Shown: positions 8,801 to 15,950 of the stretch, one piece after another
Layout: every line of letters begins with the position of its first letter
Numbering within the stretch: position 1 is the stretch's first letter
Assembly: GCF_016583825.1 (NCBI RefSeq)
Contig: NZ_NRRV01000060.1
Location: 1 to 34,404, forward strand
Length of the DNA: 34,404 nt
Source: Thiohalocapsa halophila
Lineage (GTDB): Bacteria > Pseudomonadota > Gammaproteobacteria > Chromatiales > Chromatiaceae
Reading direction: 5' to 3'
Made by a program: the position numbers and the translations under genes
The notes under the pieces: model-generated
What the model saw: only the letters and a program-made list of their open reading frames with translations
Database searches by the model: none
What the model was told of the DNA's origin: nothing

Positions 8801-9751
8801 TTCGGGGGCCGCAGGCCCGGTGTAGTAAGCCACCAGCTGCTCGGCATCCTCGGGCTGGCGCTTCACCTGGGCTACGTCGTAAACGTACACTGGGATCTCG
8901 TTGTACGTGCCCACCACGAGCCGGGCGATCTCATCGGCGCTCTTGAGGAAGGAGCCCGTCGTCACCGAGAAATGTGAGCCGCTGGATTCGACCCCGCCGG
9001 CGGTGGACTCCGCATTGGCGCTCTTGATGGTATTGGCGACATCGCCGAGGCTGATGCGATAGCCGGACAGCCGCTCCGGGAAGGCGTTGACGGTGATCTG
9101 CTCGCGTCGCCCGCCGACGATAAACGCGTTGCCCGTGTCCGGCACCTCTTTTAGCACCTGCAAGACGTCCTGGGCCAACAGCCGGAGCTGGCCGTCGTCG
9201 ACGTCCGGTCGCCCGTCGCCATCCACGTCCTTGGACCAGAGCGTCAGGGTGACGATGGGCACGTCGTCGATGCCCTTGCTCTTCACCAAGGGCGGCATGA
9301 CCCCGGGCGGGATCTTGTCCATGTTGGAGGCGAGCTTGTCGTTCACTTTCACCAGCGACGGGCCCATCTCCTCGCCCACCTCGAACTGGACGGTGACGAT
9401 GCCCTGCCCGCGCTCGGCCGCGGAGTAGACGTGGTCGACGCCGGGGATCTCGCTGATCATCCGCTCCAGCGGCTGCATGGCGAGATTGCTCACCTGCTGC
9501 GCGGAGGCCCCCGGGTACTGCACCATGATGTCGATCATGGGTACCGAGATCTGCGGGTCCTCCTGGCGCGGGGTAGCGATGAGCCCGAGCAGGCCCATCA
9601 TCAGCATCGCGACATAGAACAGCGGCGACAGCGGCGAGCGGATGAAGAACCGCGCCGTGCGGCCGGCAAGACCGAGGTCCTCCTCGTCGTAGGGCGGCTC
9701 GCTCTTGGGGGGCGTCCCGGTGTTGGCCCGGGTGCTGTCGTCCTGGCTCAT
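5819..9751 (-). CDS. RND (HAE1-type) efflux permease with basic C-terminal tail
   Basis: At 1310 residues this is a proton-driven RND permease of the AcrB/MexB class plus about 200 extra residues. TM1 is near 38-60. The first porter block follows (DPQISVPMIDIMVQYPGAS). TM4 carries the paired aspartates D448-D449 (GILVDDAIVVVEN), and the second half has the GWIALAGIIVRNSILLVDF block. Two things are odd. Residues 175-183 (DVDGDGRPD) form a calcium-loop-like DxDxDGxxD motif inside the first porter region. After TM12 (about 1093) come a Cys-containing linker, an extra hydrophobic segment (about 1143-1170), a Gly/Pro-rich stretch and an Ala/Lys-rich tail (1254-1295, e.g. KKKAAAKSAPAAKSKVAK) like histone H1. 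The adaptor gene lies 218 bases upstream on the same strand. No outer-membrane TolC-type gene is in the window. Substrate is unknown. Confidence 0.9.
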   Translation of the reverse strand: MSQDDSTRANTGTPPKSEPPYDEEDLGLAGRTARFFIRSPLSPLFYVAMLMMGLLGLIATPRQEDPQISVPMIDIMVQYPGASAQQVSNLAMQPLERMISEIPGVDHVYSAAERGQGIVTVQFEVGEEMGPSLVKVNDKLASNMDKIPPGVMPPLVKSKGIDDVPIVTLTLWSKDVDGDGRPDVDDGQLRLLAQDVLQVLKEVPDTGNAFIVGGRREQITVNAFPERLSGYRISLGDVANTIKSANAESTAGGVESSGSHFSVTTGSFLKSADEIARLVVGTYNEIPVYVYDVAQVKRQPEDAEQLVAYYTGPAAPEGIEADGEPAVTIAIAKKELTNGVSVANAILDKVEELKGGRIPNNVEVSITRNYGETADEKVSDLIKKLFIATFFVFLLVLVAFRALKPAIVVLLVIPVVLLMTIFAAWVTSYTIDRVSLFALIFSIGILVDDAIVVVENIYRRWLEEGRTDDYTAVDAVREVGNPTILATFTVIAALLPMGFVSGMMGPYMEPIPALGSVAMLISLFAAFVFTPYLAISKWLRPSMRYLEIAERREHREAEGLEKLYVAILTPLIESKRKRLVFKLVLWGAFLFTLAFFYFKWVPVKMLPLDNKPEFSVVLDMPEGTALPVTANLAHRMAEKLRTLPEVTALQLYAGTARPFDFNGMVRHYYLREEPWQGELQVQLKNKKKRKRSSHEIAVEARNLLKPLADESGASIAVVEMPPGPPVLQSVVAEVHGPSAEVRRDFARDLTDIFAQAESTRDVDNYIREPFDYWRFDVDTEKAVRRGISVDTINQNLSMALGGAALGDVKMKSGHEPVHIVLQVPLAERSQIDRLGDLPIRSNAGFTVPLRELGRFERVPEEHIIYRKDLRAIEYVVADVGGDLAAPVYAMLQVQNRLDDMGYVAPDGTEPKAYWLGPPPTDRVSGFEWTGEWTVTYETFRDMGAAFAVALVLIYILVVWEFGNFRIPLVIMAPIPLTLLGIIPAHWLMFELGLGGEFTATSMIGWIALAGIIVRNSILLVDFSIHEVQKGVPVAEAVIRACKTRTRPIVITALALVAGSSVIFTDPIFQGMAISLSSGVLVSTILTLIVIPLGCVAASRDLCEVAVASAPRGTTVPCAEELLDDGRDDRERAAPARQREPSPVLAKIGGVLMMVFYLVRGIFLLLFDWLKTLLRRKKQARGPGGGGPGNAPSGGPDSDGGGAAPTGSAQRPADLTYDQRSADADVQNALRTSEGQGAVKAAEPESADAAAAAVPAKKAAGAGKTQKRTTKKKAAAKSAPAAKSKVAKVQKKAARRGIRLKTDDDTEQDFE

Positions 9752-9849
9752 GACTGGGTATCGGATTCGAGGTGGAGACGGATCGGTGCAGGCACGCAGT
9801 GGTCTGTCGCCGTATTGTCGGGCAGCCCCAGGGGATCGCCGCGGCGCTG

Positions 9850-9882
9850 GCGATCGCTAGGCGATCACTAGACGATCGATAG
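9850..9882. repeat. Three tandem 11-bp units in the adaptor-permease spacer
   Basis: GCGATCGCTAG (9850-9860), GCGATCACTAG (9861-9871) and ACGATCGATAG (9872-9882) follow one another without gaps. Each contains CGATC. They lie in the 218-base spacer between the RND adaptor stop and the permease start, roughly 100-130 bases before the permease ATG. They may be slippage products or binding sites for an unknown regulator. Confidence 0.6.
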
Positions 9883-9969
9883 GGGCGGTACTCGGAAGTG
9901 TGATGCGATGCTCAGGGGTGGCGCCCGGAGCGGCATCTACGCCAGCCGCCGGGCCGGCGTACACGCGGC

Positions 9970-11148
9970 TCAGCGACCCTCGTCCTGTTCGCGGGACCAG
10001 TTGCTCGTGACGTTGGCCCCCGGGTTCTCGAGGATGCGCTCGCCCGGGCGGAGTCCACTCAGCACGGTGACCTTGCCGTCGGGCCGCGGCTCGCCGACGC
10101 GGATGAGACGCAGCTCCGGCTTGCCCTGCTCGTCCAGTACATAGACACCGGGCAGACTGCCGTTGAAGCGGATAGCCGAGCGCGGCACCACCGGGTTGAC
10201 GCGTGCCGGGGCGTTGAAATCGGGCACCAGGACCTTGGCATACATGCCCGGCTCGGAGACGCCCTGGGGCAGGTCGAACTTGACCTTGACGGTATGGCGC
10301 TGGGGGTCCGCCATCGGAAAGATCTGCGCCACGCGCACCGGCACCCCGGGCCCGTCGGTCGCCGTGCCGCCGCGCGCCGGCACGTCGAGCTCGGCGCGCA
10401 GCATCATGCCCTCGCGCAGGCCCGGGCGCAGGCGAGCCGGAATATCGACTTCCACTTGCAGGTATTCGACATCGGCGTAGTTCATCAGCGGCTGCCCGGG
10501 CTGCACGGTGTCGCCGACCTCGATGAACTTCTCGACAATGACGCCGTCGAAGGGCGCCACCGCACGCGCATCGCGCAGCTTGGAGTCCAACGCCCGAAGC
10601 TCCGCCTGCAGCGACCGAATGGCGTTGCGCGCCTCTTGGATCTGGGTGCCGGAGGCATACAGGTCCGCCGAGAGCTCCGCATCCTGGTCGCGGTCGCCGA
10701 TGAAGTCCTCCATCGGGCGAGTAAAGAACTGATCGAACAGGTTCGGCACGCCCATGCCGCCGGGTGAGGAGCGTGAGCGGGGCGAGTAGAGCTCCCGGCC
10801 GTACTGCACGCCGGCGTTGCGCAGCTTGGCGTTGGCGGTGGCAAGCTGCGCGATGAGCCCTTCGCGCTTGGCGCGAAGCTCGCTGTCGTCGATGGCGACC
10901 AAGGTGTCGCCCTTCTCGAGCTCATCGCCCTCGATGCCGGCGATGTACTGGACACGGCCCGGGAGCTGTGCGGCGAGCGTGACTTCTTTGTAGGGGATGA
11001 CGGTGCCGCCGACCGACACCGTCGGCAGCCCTTCCGCTTGCTTGACGACATAGACGCCGTCGGCGCCCTGCGCGGCAGCGCCCAAGGCAATGGCCGGCAA
11101 GAGACAGGCAGCGAAAAGCCGAGCGACGGCGGGGGAGGTTTTGCCCAT
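9970..11148 (-). CDS. RND efflux periplasmic adaptor (membrane fusion protein)
   Basis: This 392-residue periplasmic adaptor would connect the RND permease encoded next to an outer-membrane channel. The frame extends upstream to 11271, but the ATG at 11148 begins a proper signal peptide (MGKTSPAVARLFAACLLPAIALGAAAQ) and has an AGGA element about 11 bases before it, so it is chosen. The signal lacks a lipobox, so the adaptor is probably soluble and not lipid-anchored. Domains follow in order: first half of the barrel-sandwich (LAAQLPGRVQYI), an alpha-hairpin (about residues 85-200), second lipoyl half (APFDGVIVEKFIEVGDTVQPGQPL), beta-barrel and membrane-proximal domain (LSGLRPGERILENPGA). An insertion rich in Ser, Pro and aromatic residues (SPRSRSSPGGMGVPNLFDQF) sits in the hairpin. 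The permease gene lies 218 bases downstream on the same strand. Confidence 0.9.
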   Translation of the reverse strand: MGKTSPAVARLFAACLLPAIALGAAAQGADGVYVVKQAEGLPTVSVGGTVIPYKEVTLAAQLPGRVQYIAGIEGDELEKGDTLVAIDDSELRAKREGLIAQLATANAKLRNAGVQYGRELYSPRSRSSPGGMGVPNLFDQFFTRPMEDFIGDRDQDAELSADLYASGTQIQEARNAIRSLQAELRALDSKLRDARAVAPFDGVIVEKFIEVGDTVQPGQPLMNYADVEYLQVEVDIPARLRPGLREGMMLRAELDVPARGGTATDGPGVPVRVAQIFPMADPQRHTVKVKFDLPQGVSEPGMYAKVLVPDFNAPARVNPVVPRSAIRFNGSLPGVYVLDEQGKPELRLIRVGEPRPDGKVTVLSGLRPGERILENPGANVTSNWSREQDEGR

Positions 11149-11760
11149 GTGTACGGGTTCCTGAAGACAGCGGTATGTGGTGATGCGGGTCGCGGCTTCA
11201 GCCGCTGCGCGCTCGGCGGGCAGTGTCGAGATCCGATCAAGCCGACGCAAGTCGCAATGGCGGTCGCTCACCTCGACACGCGCCAGCGACCCGGGCCGGT
11301 CGACCGAAACCCGGGCGGCGATGGCAGCGGTGTTGTCGATATCTGTCAGCGCACGCTCCCGGCGCGGGTTGTCTTTATGCTGTGGCTACGACGGGAAAAG
11401 CCGCGGCGCAGTCCCCTAGTATCTCGGAATCGTCCGGGGACTTCAAGCAGATAGGCCACTAACCCGATCCAAATCAAGCCGTTGGCTCCGTGTCTTCGAC
11501 GCGCGAGCGCGCCCGCGAGTGCGCCCGCTCAAGCGGCTGTCTCCATTCGGCAAAACCAGCGTTGCCCGTGCCGCGGCGGTGTATGCCCGATGCTTCGCAT
11601 ATCGTCGTATAGTAACGGCCCGCATGCGCTCGCGCACCGCTCGTACGCTCGCGCCAGGTCGGGGCGCGCCCCGGAGGCTGCACCGCGCCCGCTGGAGCGC
11701 CTGCGCCATCGCAAGCCAATACCGGCGGACAACCACCCCACAGCGAAGAGGACACTGCCG
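11149..11760. other. Divergent intergenic region, no gene seen
   Basis: These 612 bases separate the RND adaptor (-) from the dynamin-like GTPase (+). Frames from both flanking genes run into it, but their translations are Arg/Ala/Pro-rich and show no family similarity. A candidate minus-strand promoter is listed separately. On the plus strand TATAGT at 11608-11613 resembles a -10 element, but no good -35 lies at the right distance. Confidence 0.5.
11418..11446 (-). promoter_or_regulatory. Candidate sigma-70 promoter for the RND operon
   Basis: On the minus strand TTGAAG (11441-11446; 4 of 6 to the -35 consensus) is followed after exactly 17 bases by GATACT (11418-11423; 4 of 6 to the -10). 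It points towards the adaptor gene and would give a leader of about 260 bases. The match is modest and the leader long, so confidence is low. Confidence 0.3.
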
Positions 11761-13215
11761 ATGCCTTCCGCGCTCGGACCGGAAACCGTGCAGCAACGCC
11801 TGAGCGATCTCGAGGCCCACCTTGAGCAAGAGAACCCGATCCTGCTCAACGCAGTGCAGAGCTTTCGCACCCTCGACCGGGTCGCCTACGACATGCGCCT
11901 GCTGCCGGAGAGCCAATCCTTCGCAAGCAGGGTGCCGTGGTGGCCGCTGATCTCGGTGCTCGGCACCTTCTCCGCGGGTAAATCCACCTTCGTTAACGAC
12001 TTTCTGGGCCACACCATTCAGCGAACCGGCAATCAGGCGGTGGACGACCGCTTCACGGTCATCGTCTACACCCCGGAGAGCCGCAGCCAGACGCTGCCGG
12101 GTATTTCGCTGGACTCCGACCCACGGTTTCCGTTTTATCAGATGTCGCAACAGATCGAGCGCGTTGCCGGTGGCGAGGGCAAGCGCATCGATGCCTATCT
12201 TCAGCTCAAGACCTGCCGCAGTGACCGGCTCAAAGGCAAGATCCTGATCGACTCGCCGGGCTTCGACGCCGATGCCCAGCGCGACGCCATCCTCAGCATC
12301 ACCGACCACATGATCGGGCTGTCGGACTTGGTGATCGTCATGTTCGACGCCCGTCACCCGGAGCCCGGGGCCATGCGGGATACGCTGCAGCACTTGGTGG
12401 TGGAGACCAAGCACCGCTCCGACTCCAGCAAATTCCTGTTCGTGCTCAATCAGCTCGACGCCGCCGCGAAAGAAGACAACCCCGAGGACGTGGTCGCGGC
12501 CTGGCTGCGGGCCCTGGGCGAAGCCGGCATGACCACCGGTCGCTTTTTCACGGTGTTCAGCCAATCCGCCCCGCCCATCGCCGACGAGACGCGCCGGCAG
12601 CGCTTCGAGGCCAAGCGTGATGCGGATCTGGAAGAGATCTACCACCGCATGGACCAGGTGGAGGTGGAGCGCGCGTATCGCATCGTTGCATCATTGCGCG
12701 CGGTCGCCAACGAGCTCGCCGATGACACCCTGCCGACGCTGACCCGCGCCGTTCGCAAGTGGCGCGCCCGCACCCTGGTGCTGGATGTGGTGGCGTTGAT
12801 CGGGGTCGCCGCCGTGTTCCTCGGCTGGAGCATCACCGCCGGTCATTGGGAGGGGCTCGATTATCGCCCCGACTGGCTCGCGTGGATGGAAGCCCAAGGC
12901 ATTGACTACGCGCTGCAGTATGCGGAGGGCGTTGGCCTGCTGCTCTTGGTGGGCCTGCATTTCGGCGTACGCAGCATTGCCGCAGCTACGGTGCGTCGCT
13001 GGCTGCGCCGCACGACCAAGGATAAGGCGCTGCCCGGCGACGTGCTCGCCGCCTTCGCGGCCAATACCAAGCGTTGGGGTCGAGAGCTGGCCGGGCGTCC
13101 CTACGGCTTCAGCAGCTGGTCCGAGGGCCGAATCAGCAAAGTACTGCACGACTGCGAGAGCTATGTCCAGAGTCTGAACGAGCGCTTCACGAACCCCAAG
13201 GGACTCAGGGACTGA
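11761..13215 (+). CDS. Dynamin-like membrane GTPase
   Basis: This 484-residue protein has a GTPase domain of the dynamin/EHD type. G1 is GTFSAGKSTFVN (about residues 69-80), a G2-like threonine is in RFTVIVY, G3 is LIDSPGFD and G4 is FVLNQLD. A helical region follows, then two hydrophobic segments (about 340-361, LVLDVVALIGVAAVFLGWSI, and about 386-408, YAEGVGLLLLVGLHFG), then a helical tail. Dynamin-like proteins remodel or tether membranes using GTP. The paired hydrophobic segments would anchor this one in the inner membrane. The frame is open back to 11482, but homology-like sequence starts at the ATG at 11761, with GAAGAGGA about 10 bases ahead. Fructokinase follows after 19 bases, so the two are probably cotranscribed. 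Specific function unknown. Confidence 0.85.
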   Translation: MPSALGPETVQQRLSDLEAHLEQENPILLNAVQSFRTLDRVAYDMRLLPESQSFASRVPWWPLISVLGTFSAGKSTFVNDFLGHTIQRTGNQAVDDRFTVIVYTPESRSQTLPGISLDSDPRFPFYQMSQQIERVAGGEGKRIDAYLQLKTCRSDRLKGKILIDSPGFDADAQRDAILSITDHMIGLSDLVIVMFDARHPEPGAMRDTLQHLVVETKHRSDSSKFLFVLNQLDAAAKEDNPEDVVAAWLRALGEAGMTTGRFFTVFSQSAPPIADETRRQRFEAKRDADLEEIYHRMDQVEVERAYRIVASLRAVANELADDTLPTLTRAVRKWRARTLVLDVVALIGVAAVFLGWSITAGHWEGLDYRPDWLAWMEAQGIDYALQYAEGVGLLLLVGLHFGVRSIAAATVRRWLRRTTKDKALPGDVLAAFAANTKRWGRELAGRPYGFSSWSEGRISKVLHDCESYVQSLNERFTNPKGLRD

Positions 13216-13234
13216 CACCCGCGAGGGCATGCCC

Positions 13235-14203
13235 ATGCGCGAGCGCCCTGACAGTGCCGCGCCAACACCGGGGCGCATCGGTATCGACCTCGGCGGCACC
13301 AAGATCGAAGGCGCGGTCCTGACTGCCACGGGGCAGCTCAGCCACCGCCGCCGCATCGCGACCCCGCGGCACGACTACGACGCCACCCTCGCCGCCATCG
13401 CCGGGCTGGTGGCGGACCTCGGCGCGCAGGCGCCCTGCGCCGCCGCCATCGGTGTCGGCACCCCGGGCGCCATCTCGCCCTTCGACGGTCGGCTGCGCAA
13501 CGCCAACTCCGTCTGGCTCAATGGCCGCCGACTTGAGGCCGACCTGGCGGTGCGCCTCGGGCGCCCGGTGCGCACCGCCAACGACGCCGACTGCTTCGCG
13601 CTGTCGGAGGCCACCGACGGCGCCGCCGCCGGTGCGGCGAGCGTCTTCGGTGTCATCATCGGCACCGGCACCGGCGGCGGCATCGTGGTGCATGGGCGCC
13701 TCCAACAGGGCCCCAACGCCATCGCCGGGGAATGGGGCCACAACCCCCTGCCCTGGCCGCAGCCCGACGAGCTGCCGGGCCCGGCCTGCTACTGCGGCCG
13801 GCACGGCTGCATCGAGACCTTCTGCTCCGGCCCCGGACTCAGCGCCGCCTTCGAGCGAGCCAACGGCCGGCACCTGGAGGCCGCCGCCATCGCCGCCGCA
13901 GCCGCACAGGGCGATGCGAGCGCCGAGGCGGCCCTCAGGACCTACGAGCAACGCCTTGCCCGGGCGCTGGCGGCCGTCATCAACCTGCTCGACCCGGAGG
14001 TGATCGTCCTCGGCGGCGGCCTATCGAAGCTGGAGCGCCTGTACCGGCACCTACCCGCCCTGGTGGCCGAGCATGTCTTCTCGGACGGCCTGGCGACGCG
14101 CATCCTGCGGCCGCGCTTCGGCGACAGCAGCGGCGTGCGCGGGGCGGCGATGCTGTGGCCGGCGAGCGGCGAAGAGTCCGCTGCTCAGGTCGCCGATGGC
14201 TAG
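13235..14203 (+). CDS. mak: Fructokinase, ROK family
   Basis: ATP-dependent phosphorylation of fructose to fructose-6-phosphate in the cytoplasm is the expected role. The 322-residue protein matches E. coli Mak block by block: the phosphate loop GIDLGGTKIEG, NANSVWLNG, TANDADCFALSE, the IIGTGTGGG loop, GEWGHNPLPWP, the zinc-binding CYCGRHGCIETF, NLLDPEVIVLGGG and the terminal GDSSGVRGAAMLWP. NagK lacks the WLNG and NPLPW blocks, so fructokinase is the better call. Two ATGs are possible. The one at 13235 is chosen because GAGGG (13223-13227) lies 7 bases before it, too close for the ATG at 13229. The gene follows the dynamin-like GTPase gene by 19 bases and is probably in its operon. No fructose transporter is adjacent. 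Confidence 0.9.
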   Translation: MRERPDSAAPTPGRIGIDLGGTKIEGAVLTATGQLSHRRRIATPRHDYDATLAAIAGLVADLGAQAPCAAAIGVGTPGAISPFDGRLRNANSVWLNGRRLEADLAVRLGRPVRTANDADCFALSEATDGAAAGAASVFGVIIGTGTGGGIVVHGRLQQGPNAIAGEWGHNPLPWPQPDELPGPACYCGRHGCIETFCSGPGLSAAFERANGRHLEAAAIAAAAAQGDASAEAALRTYEQRLARALAAVINLLDPEVIVLGGGLSKLERLYRHLPALVAEHVFSDGLATRILRPRFGDSSGVRGAAMLWPASGEESAAQVADG

Positions 14204-14220
14204 GCGCCGTTGAGCAAAGT

Positions 14221-14252
14221 CGCGCCTGCCGTTGCTTTGGCGCGCCTGTTTT
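14221..14252 (+). terminator. mak: Candidate intrinsic terminator after mak
   Basis: CGCGCC (14221-14226) pairs with GGCGCG (14239-14244) across a 12-base loop, and CCTGTTTT follows. It lies 17 bases after the mak stop codon. The T-run is short and displaced by four bases, so this is only a possible terminator. Confidence 0.35.
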
Positions 14253-14306
14253 CGCCCATCGTGCTGCCCCGGCCACGGCGGGACGCGGCGTTGGCGTCAG
14301 CCCAGC

Positions 14307-14483
14307 TCAGGATGAGCTCGGCTCCTTTCCCGAGGCAGGCTGGTGGGCGGATCCGGCATTGGCCTGGTCTCGCCGTCTCAGCTTTTTCATGTGGGCCAGC
14401 TGAGCGAAGAGCAAATAGACGGCGAAAGCCGCAAAGATGCTCAAGATGATGAGCTCGGCCCCGACAGAGACGTGCGTTTCCAT
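14307..14483 (-). CDS. Small single-span membrane protein
   Basis: This 58-residue protein starts at ATG 14483 (METHVSVGAEL). It has one hydrophobic span (about residues 9-29, AELIILSIFAAFAVYLLFAQL) followed by a strongly basic stretch (HMKKLRRRDQ) and a polar tail. The basic residues after the span predict an N-out, C-in orientation. I do not recognise the family. The ribosome binding site is weak. The reading frame is open far upstream and joins, without a stop, the transposase remnant that begins at 14774. A continuous 155-residue reading is therefore formally possible but unlikely, because the part in between is low-complexity Arg/Pro/Ala sequence. The gene is convergent with mak. Confidence 0.55.
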   Translation of the reverse strand: METHVSVGAELIILSIFAAFAVYLLFAQLAHMKKLRRRDQANAGSAHQPASGKEPSSS

Positions 14484-15113
14484 GGTGGGTGTCCGGTGGA
14501 GTGGTGCTGATGTGGGCGCGGAGTGTAGCGGCCGCCTTGCCGGCCATTTGCGGGTGTTGCCAGTGCTGTACCTGTTGTTCGGTGCAGCCGCATTTTCAAC
14601 CCGAGCCCCGGTCCGCCGCGCCCGCCGGCCCTGCTCGCGGGCCGCCCGGCACCAGTTGTACAGCGTCGCTTCGCTGTTGCCCTCCTCCGCCGCCAGCTCG
14701 CCCAGCGGGCCGTTGTGCGGCGGCAGCATCTTGCGCAGCAGTGCCTCTTTGCGCTCGTCGGAATATTTCGGCACGGGGCTCTCGTCGTCGCCCCCTGTTG
14801 CGGTTGTCTTAGGCGCGCAGATGCGCTTGCATTACCTCACCGTCATTGACGGACCTCGTCCGTCGTTCCTGACGACGGGATGGCGGCGAGTTGTGATCGG
14901 GGCCCGCCCGCGCACCGGCTGGGACGATACGTATCTCAACAAGCTGCTCTTCGGGCCACCCAACCTGCCAGCGAAAACGACAACCTCAGCATCTGGGAAC
15001 ATTCGTGCCGGTTGATGCGTTTGCCCAGGCGGATGCGACGATCCGTCAGAGGCGGGCCGGAGTGGTTGCAGGGCAGTGATGCGGCGAGCAATCCACCGCT
15101 GCGAACGCCTAGC
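14484..15113. other. Gene-poor stretch around a transposase remnant
   Basis: Apart from the transposase remnant I see no convincing gene in these 630 bases. A perfect 7-bp hairpin with a 3-base loop, GACGGAC-CTC-GTCCGTC, lies at 14848-14864, about 75 bases upstream of the remnant's start. It could mark the old element's end region or be unrelated. Confidence 0.5.
14607..14774 (-). pseudogene. Transposase N-terminal helix-turn-helix remnant
   Basis: The first 55 or so residues (MPKYSDERKEALLRKMLPPH, then ELAAEEGNSEATLYNW) match the start of common transposases (OrfA-like helix-turn-helix, in the style of IS3-family or related elements). After about residue 56 the similarity ends and the sequence becomes Arg/Ala-rich. 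No catalytic domain, second ORF or convincing pair of terminal inverted repeats is visible. The start is GTG where intact copies would be expected to use ATG. I read it as the decayed 5' end of an insertion sequence. Confidence 0.65.
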
Positions 15114-15605
15114 TCAGCCGCCCGCTGGGTCGGGCAACCAGTCGTCGTCAAGCAGTTGCTCCACCGCGTAGGGGCAATCGCCAGCAAAGGCCCGCGCCGG
15201 CAGGCCGGTCTCGGTTTCGGCGAGGCGCAGAGCGCGCGGATACTCGTCTGCGACGAGGTCCTGCACGCGGGGCCGCAGGCTCGGGCTGTCGGCCACCACC
15301 ACTTGGATCTCCTGGCGGCTGTTCTGGATGGAACGCCGCCAACTCGGCCGCCTCAGGCCCGGTTGGAACTGCCACTTCAGCAGATGCAGCATCAGGTTGC
15401 GCAGGTGGCTCCCCAGCGCGCGGCGCTCGCTCTTGCCCACGTCTTCCAGCTCCTCGGCGATGTGCTCCGCGTCGACTTCGCTGAGACGGCCCGCGCGCAG
15501 CAGGCAGGCGTTGGCCTCGGCCCAGGCGACGAGGTCCTGCTCGAAGTCGGGCAAGGCGACATCGTCCATAAGCGGGGCCGAGCCCGCTGAGCTTTGGCTT
15601 GACAT
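15114..15605 (-). CDS. DUF29 family protein
   Basis: The 163-residue protein is a typical DUF29 member (PF01724). Recognisable blocks in order are FEQDLVAWAEANACLLRAG, HIAEELEDVGKSERRAL, LRNLMLHLLKWQFQPGLR, WRRSIQNSRQEI, DSPSLRPRVQDLV and, near the end, the block ETGLPARAFAGDCPYAVEQL. DUF29 proteins have no established function. They are frequent, often in many copies, in cyanobacteria and in purple sulfur bacteria. The start at 15605 is kept. An ATG at 15569 would give a shorter N-terminus close to the family's usual beginning. It stands alone on the minus strand, upstream of the transposase remnant, with no operon partner. Soluble and probably cytoplasmic, as no signal or membrane segment is seen. 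Confidence 0.9.
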   Translation of the reverse strand: MSSQSSAGSAPLMDDVALPDFEQDLVAWAEANACLLRAGRLSEVDAEHIAEELEDVGKSERRALGSHLRNLMLHLLKWQFQPGLRRPSWRRSIQNSRQEIQVVVADSPSLRPRVQDLVADEYPRALRLAETETGLPARAFAGDCPYAVEQLLDDDWLPDPAGG

Positions 15606-15950
15606 GTCTCTGATCCGATTCAGGCCTGAGGGCTAGAGTATCGTCTCGGCTCAGCGCGGCGTCAAAGGGCACCACAGCGCGTCAAGAAACGCGCGGGTCT
15701 CCCACGTAACACCCAAGTGCAAGATACTTTCGCAGCCCTGTGCGCCTAACCTTCCTGATGTCATATAGGCTCCTGGCAGCAACGGCCGGCAATTTCGTGT
15801 GTTATTGCGAGGCCAAGGCCACCTATGGCAGGGCGGCGCGCAGGTGAGCGCATCGCAGCCGCCGGCCTTGCCGGGCTGGCGCGGGCGGCGCGTTAAGCCA
15901 GCCTCGACGTTGCAGCGCAAATGCCGCCCCCCTTTGATCGCCGGCGAGCC
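15606..15950. other. Intergenic stretch, nothing recognised
   Basis: These 345 bases lie between nagZ (which ends at 15951, -) and the DUF29 start. Short minus-strand frames exist but translate to unremarkable Pro/Arg/Cys sequence. No tRNA, strong hairpin or repeat was found by eye. Confidence 0.5.

Noticed and set aside
9850..9857. GCGATCGC, the cyanobacterial HIP1 octamer
   Set aside because: Only one copy was noticed, inside a short tandem repeat. No enrichment in the window supports a HIP1-type genome.
15606..15950. Possible tRNA or small gene between nagZ and the DUF29 gene
   Set aside because: No cloverleaf, T-loop or CCA-type end could be built by eye, and the frames show no similarity.
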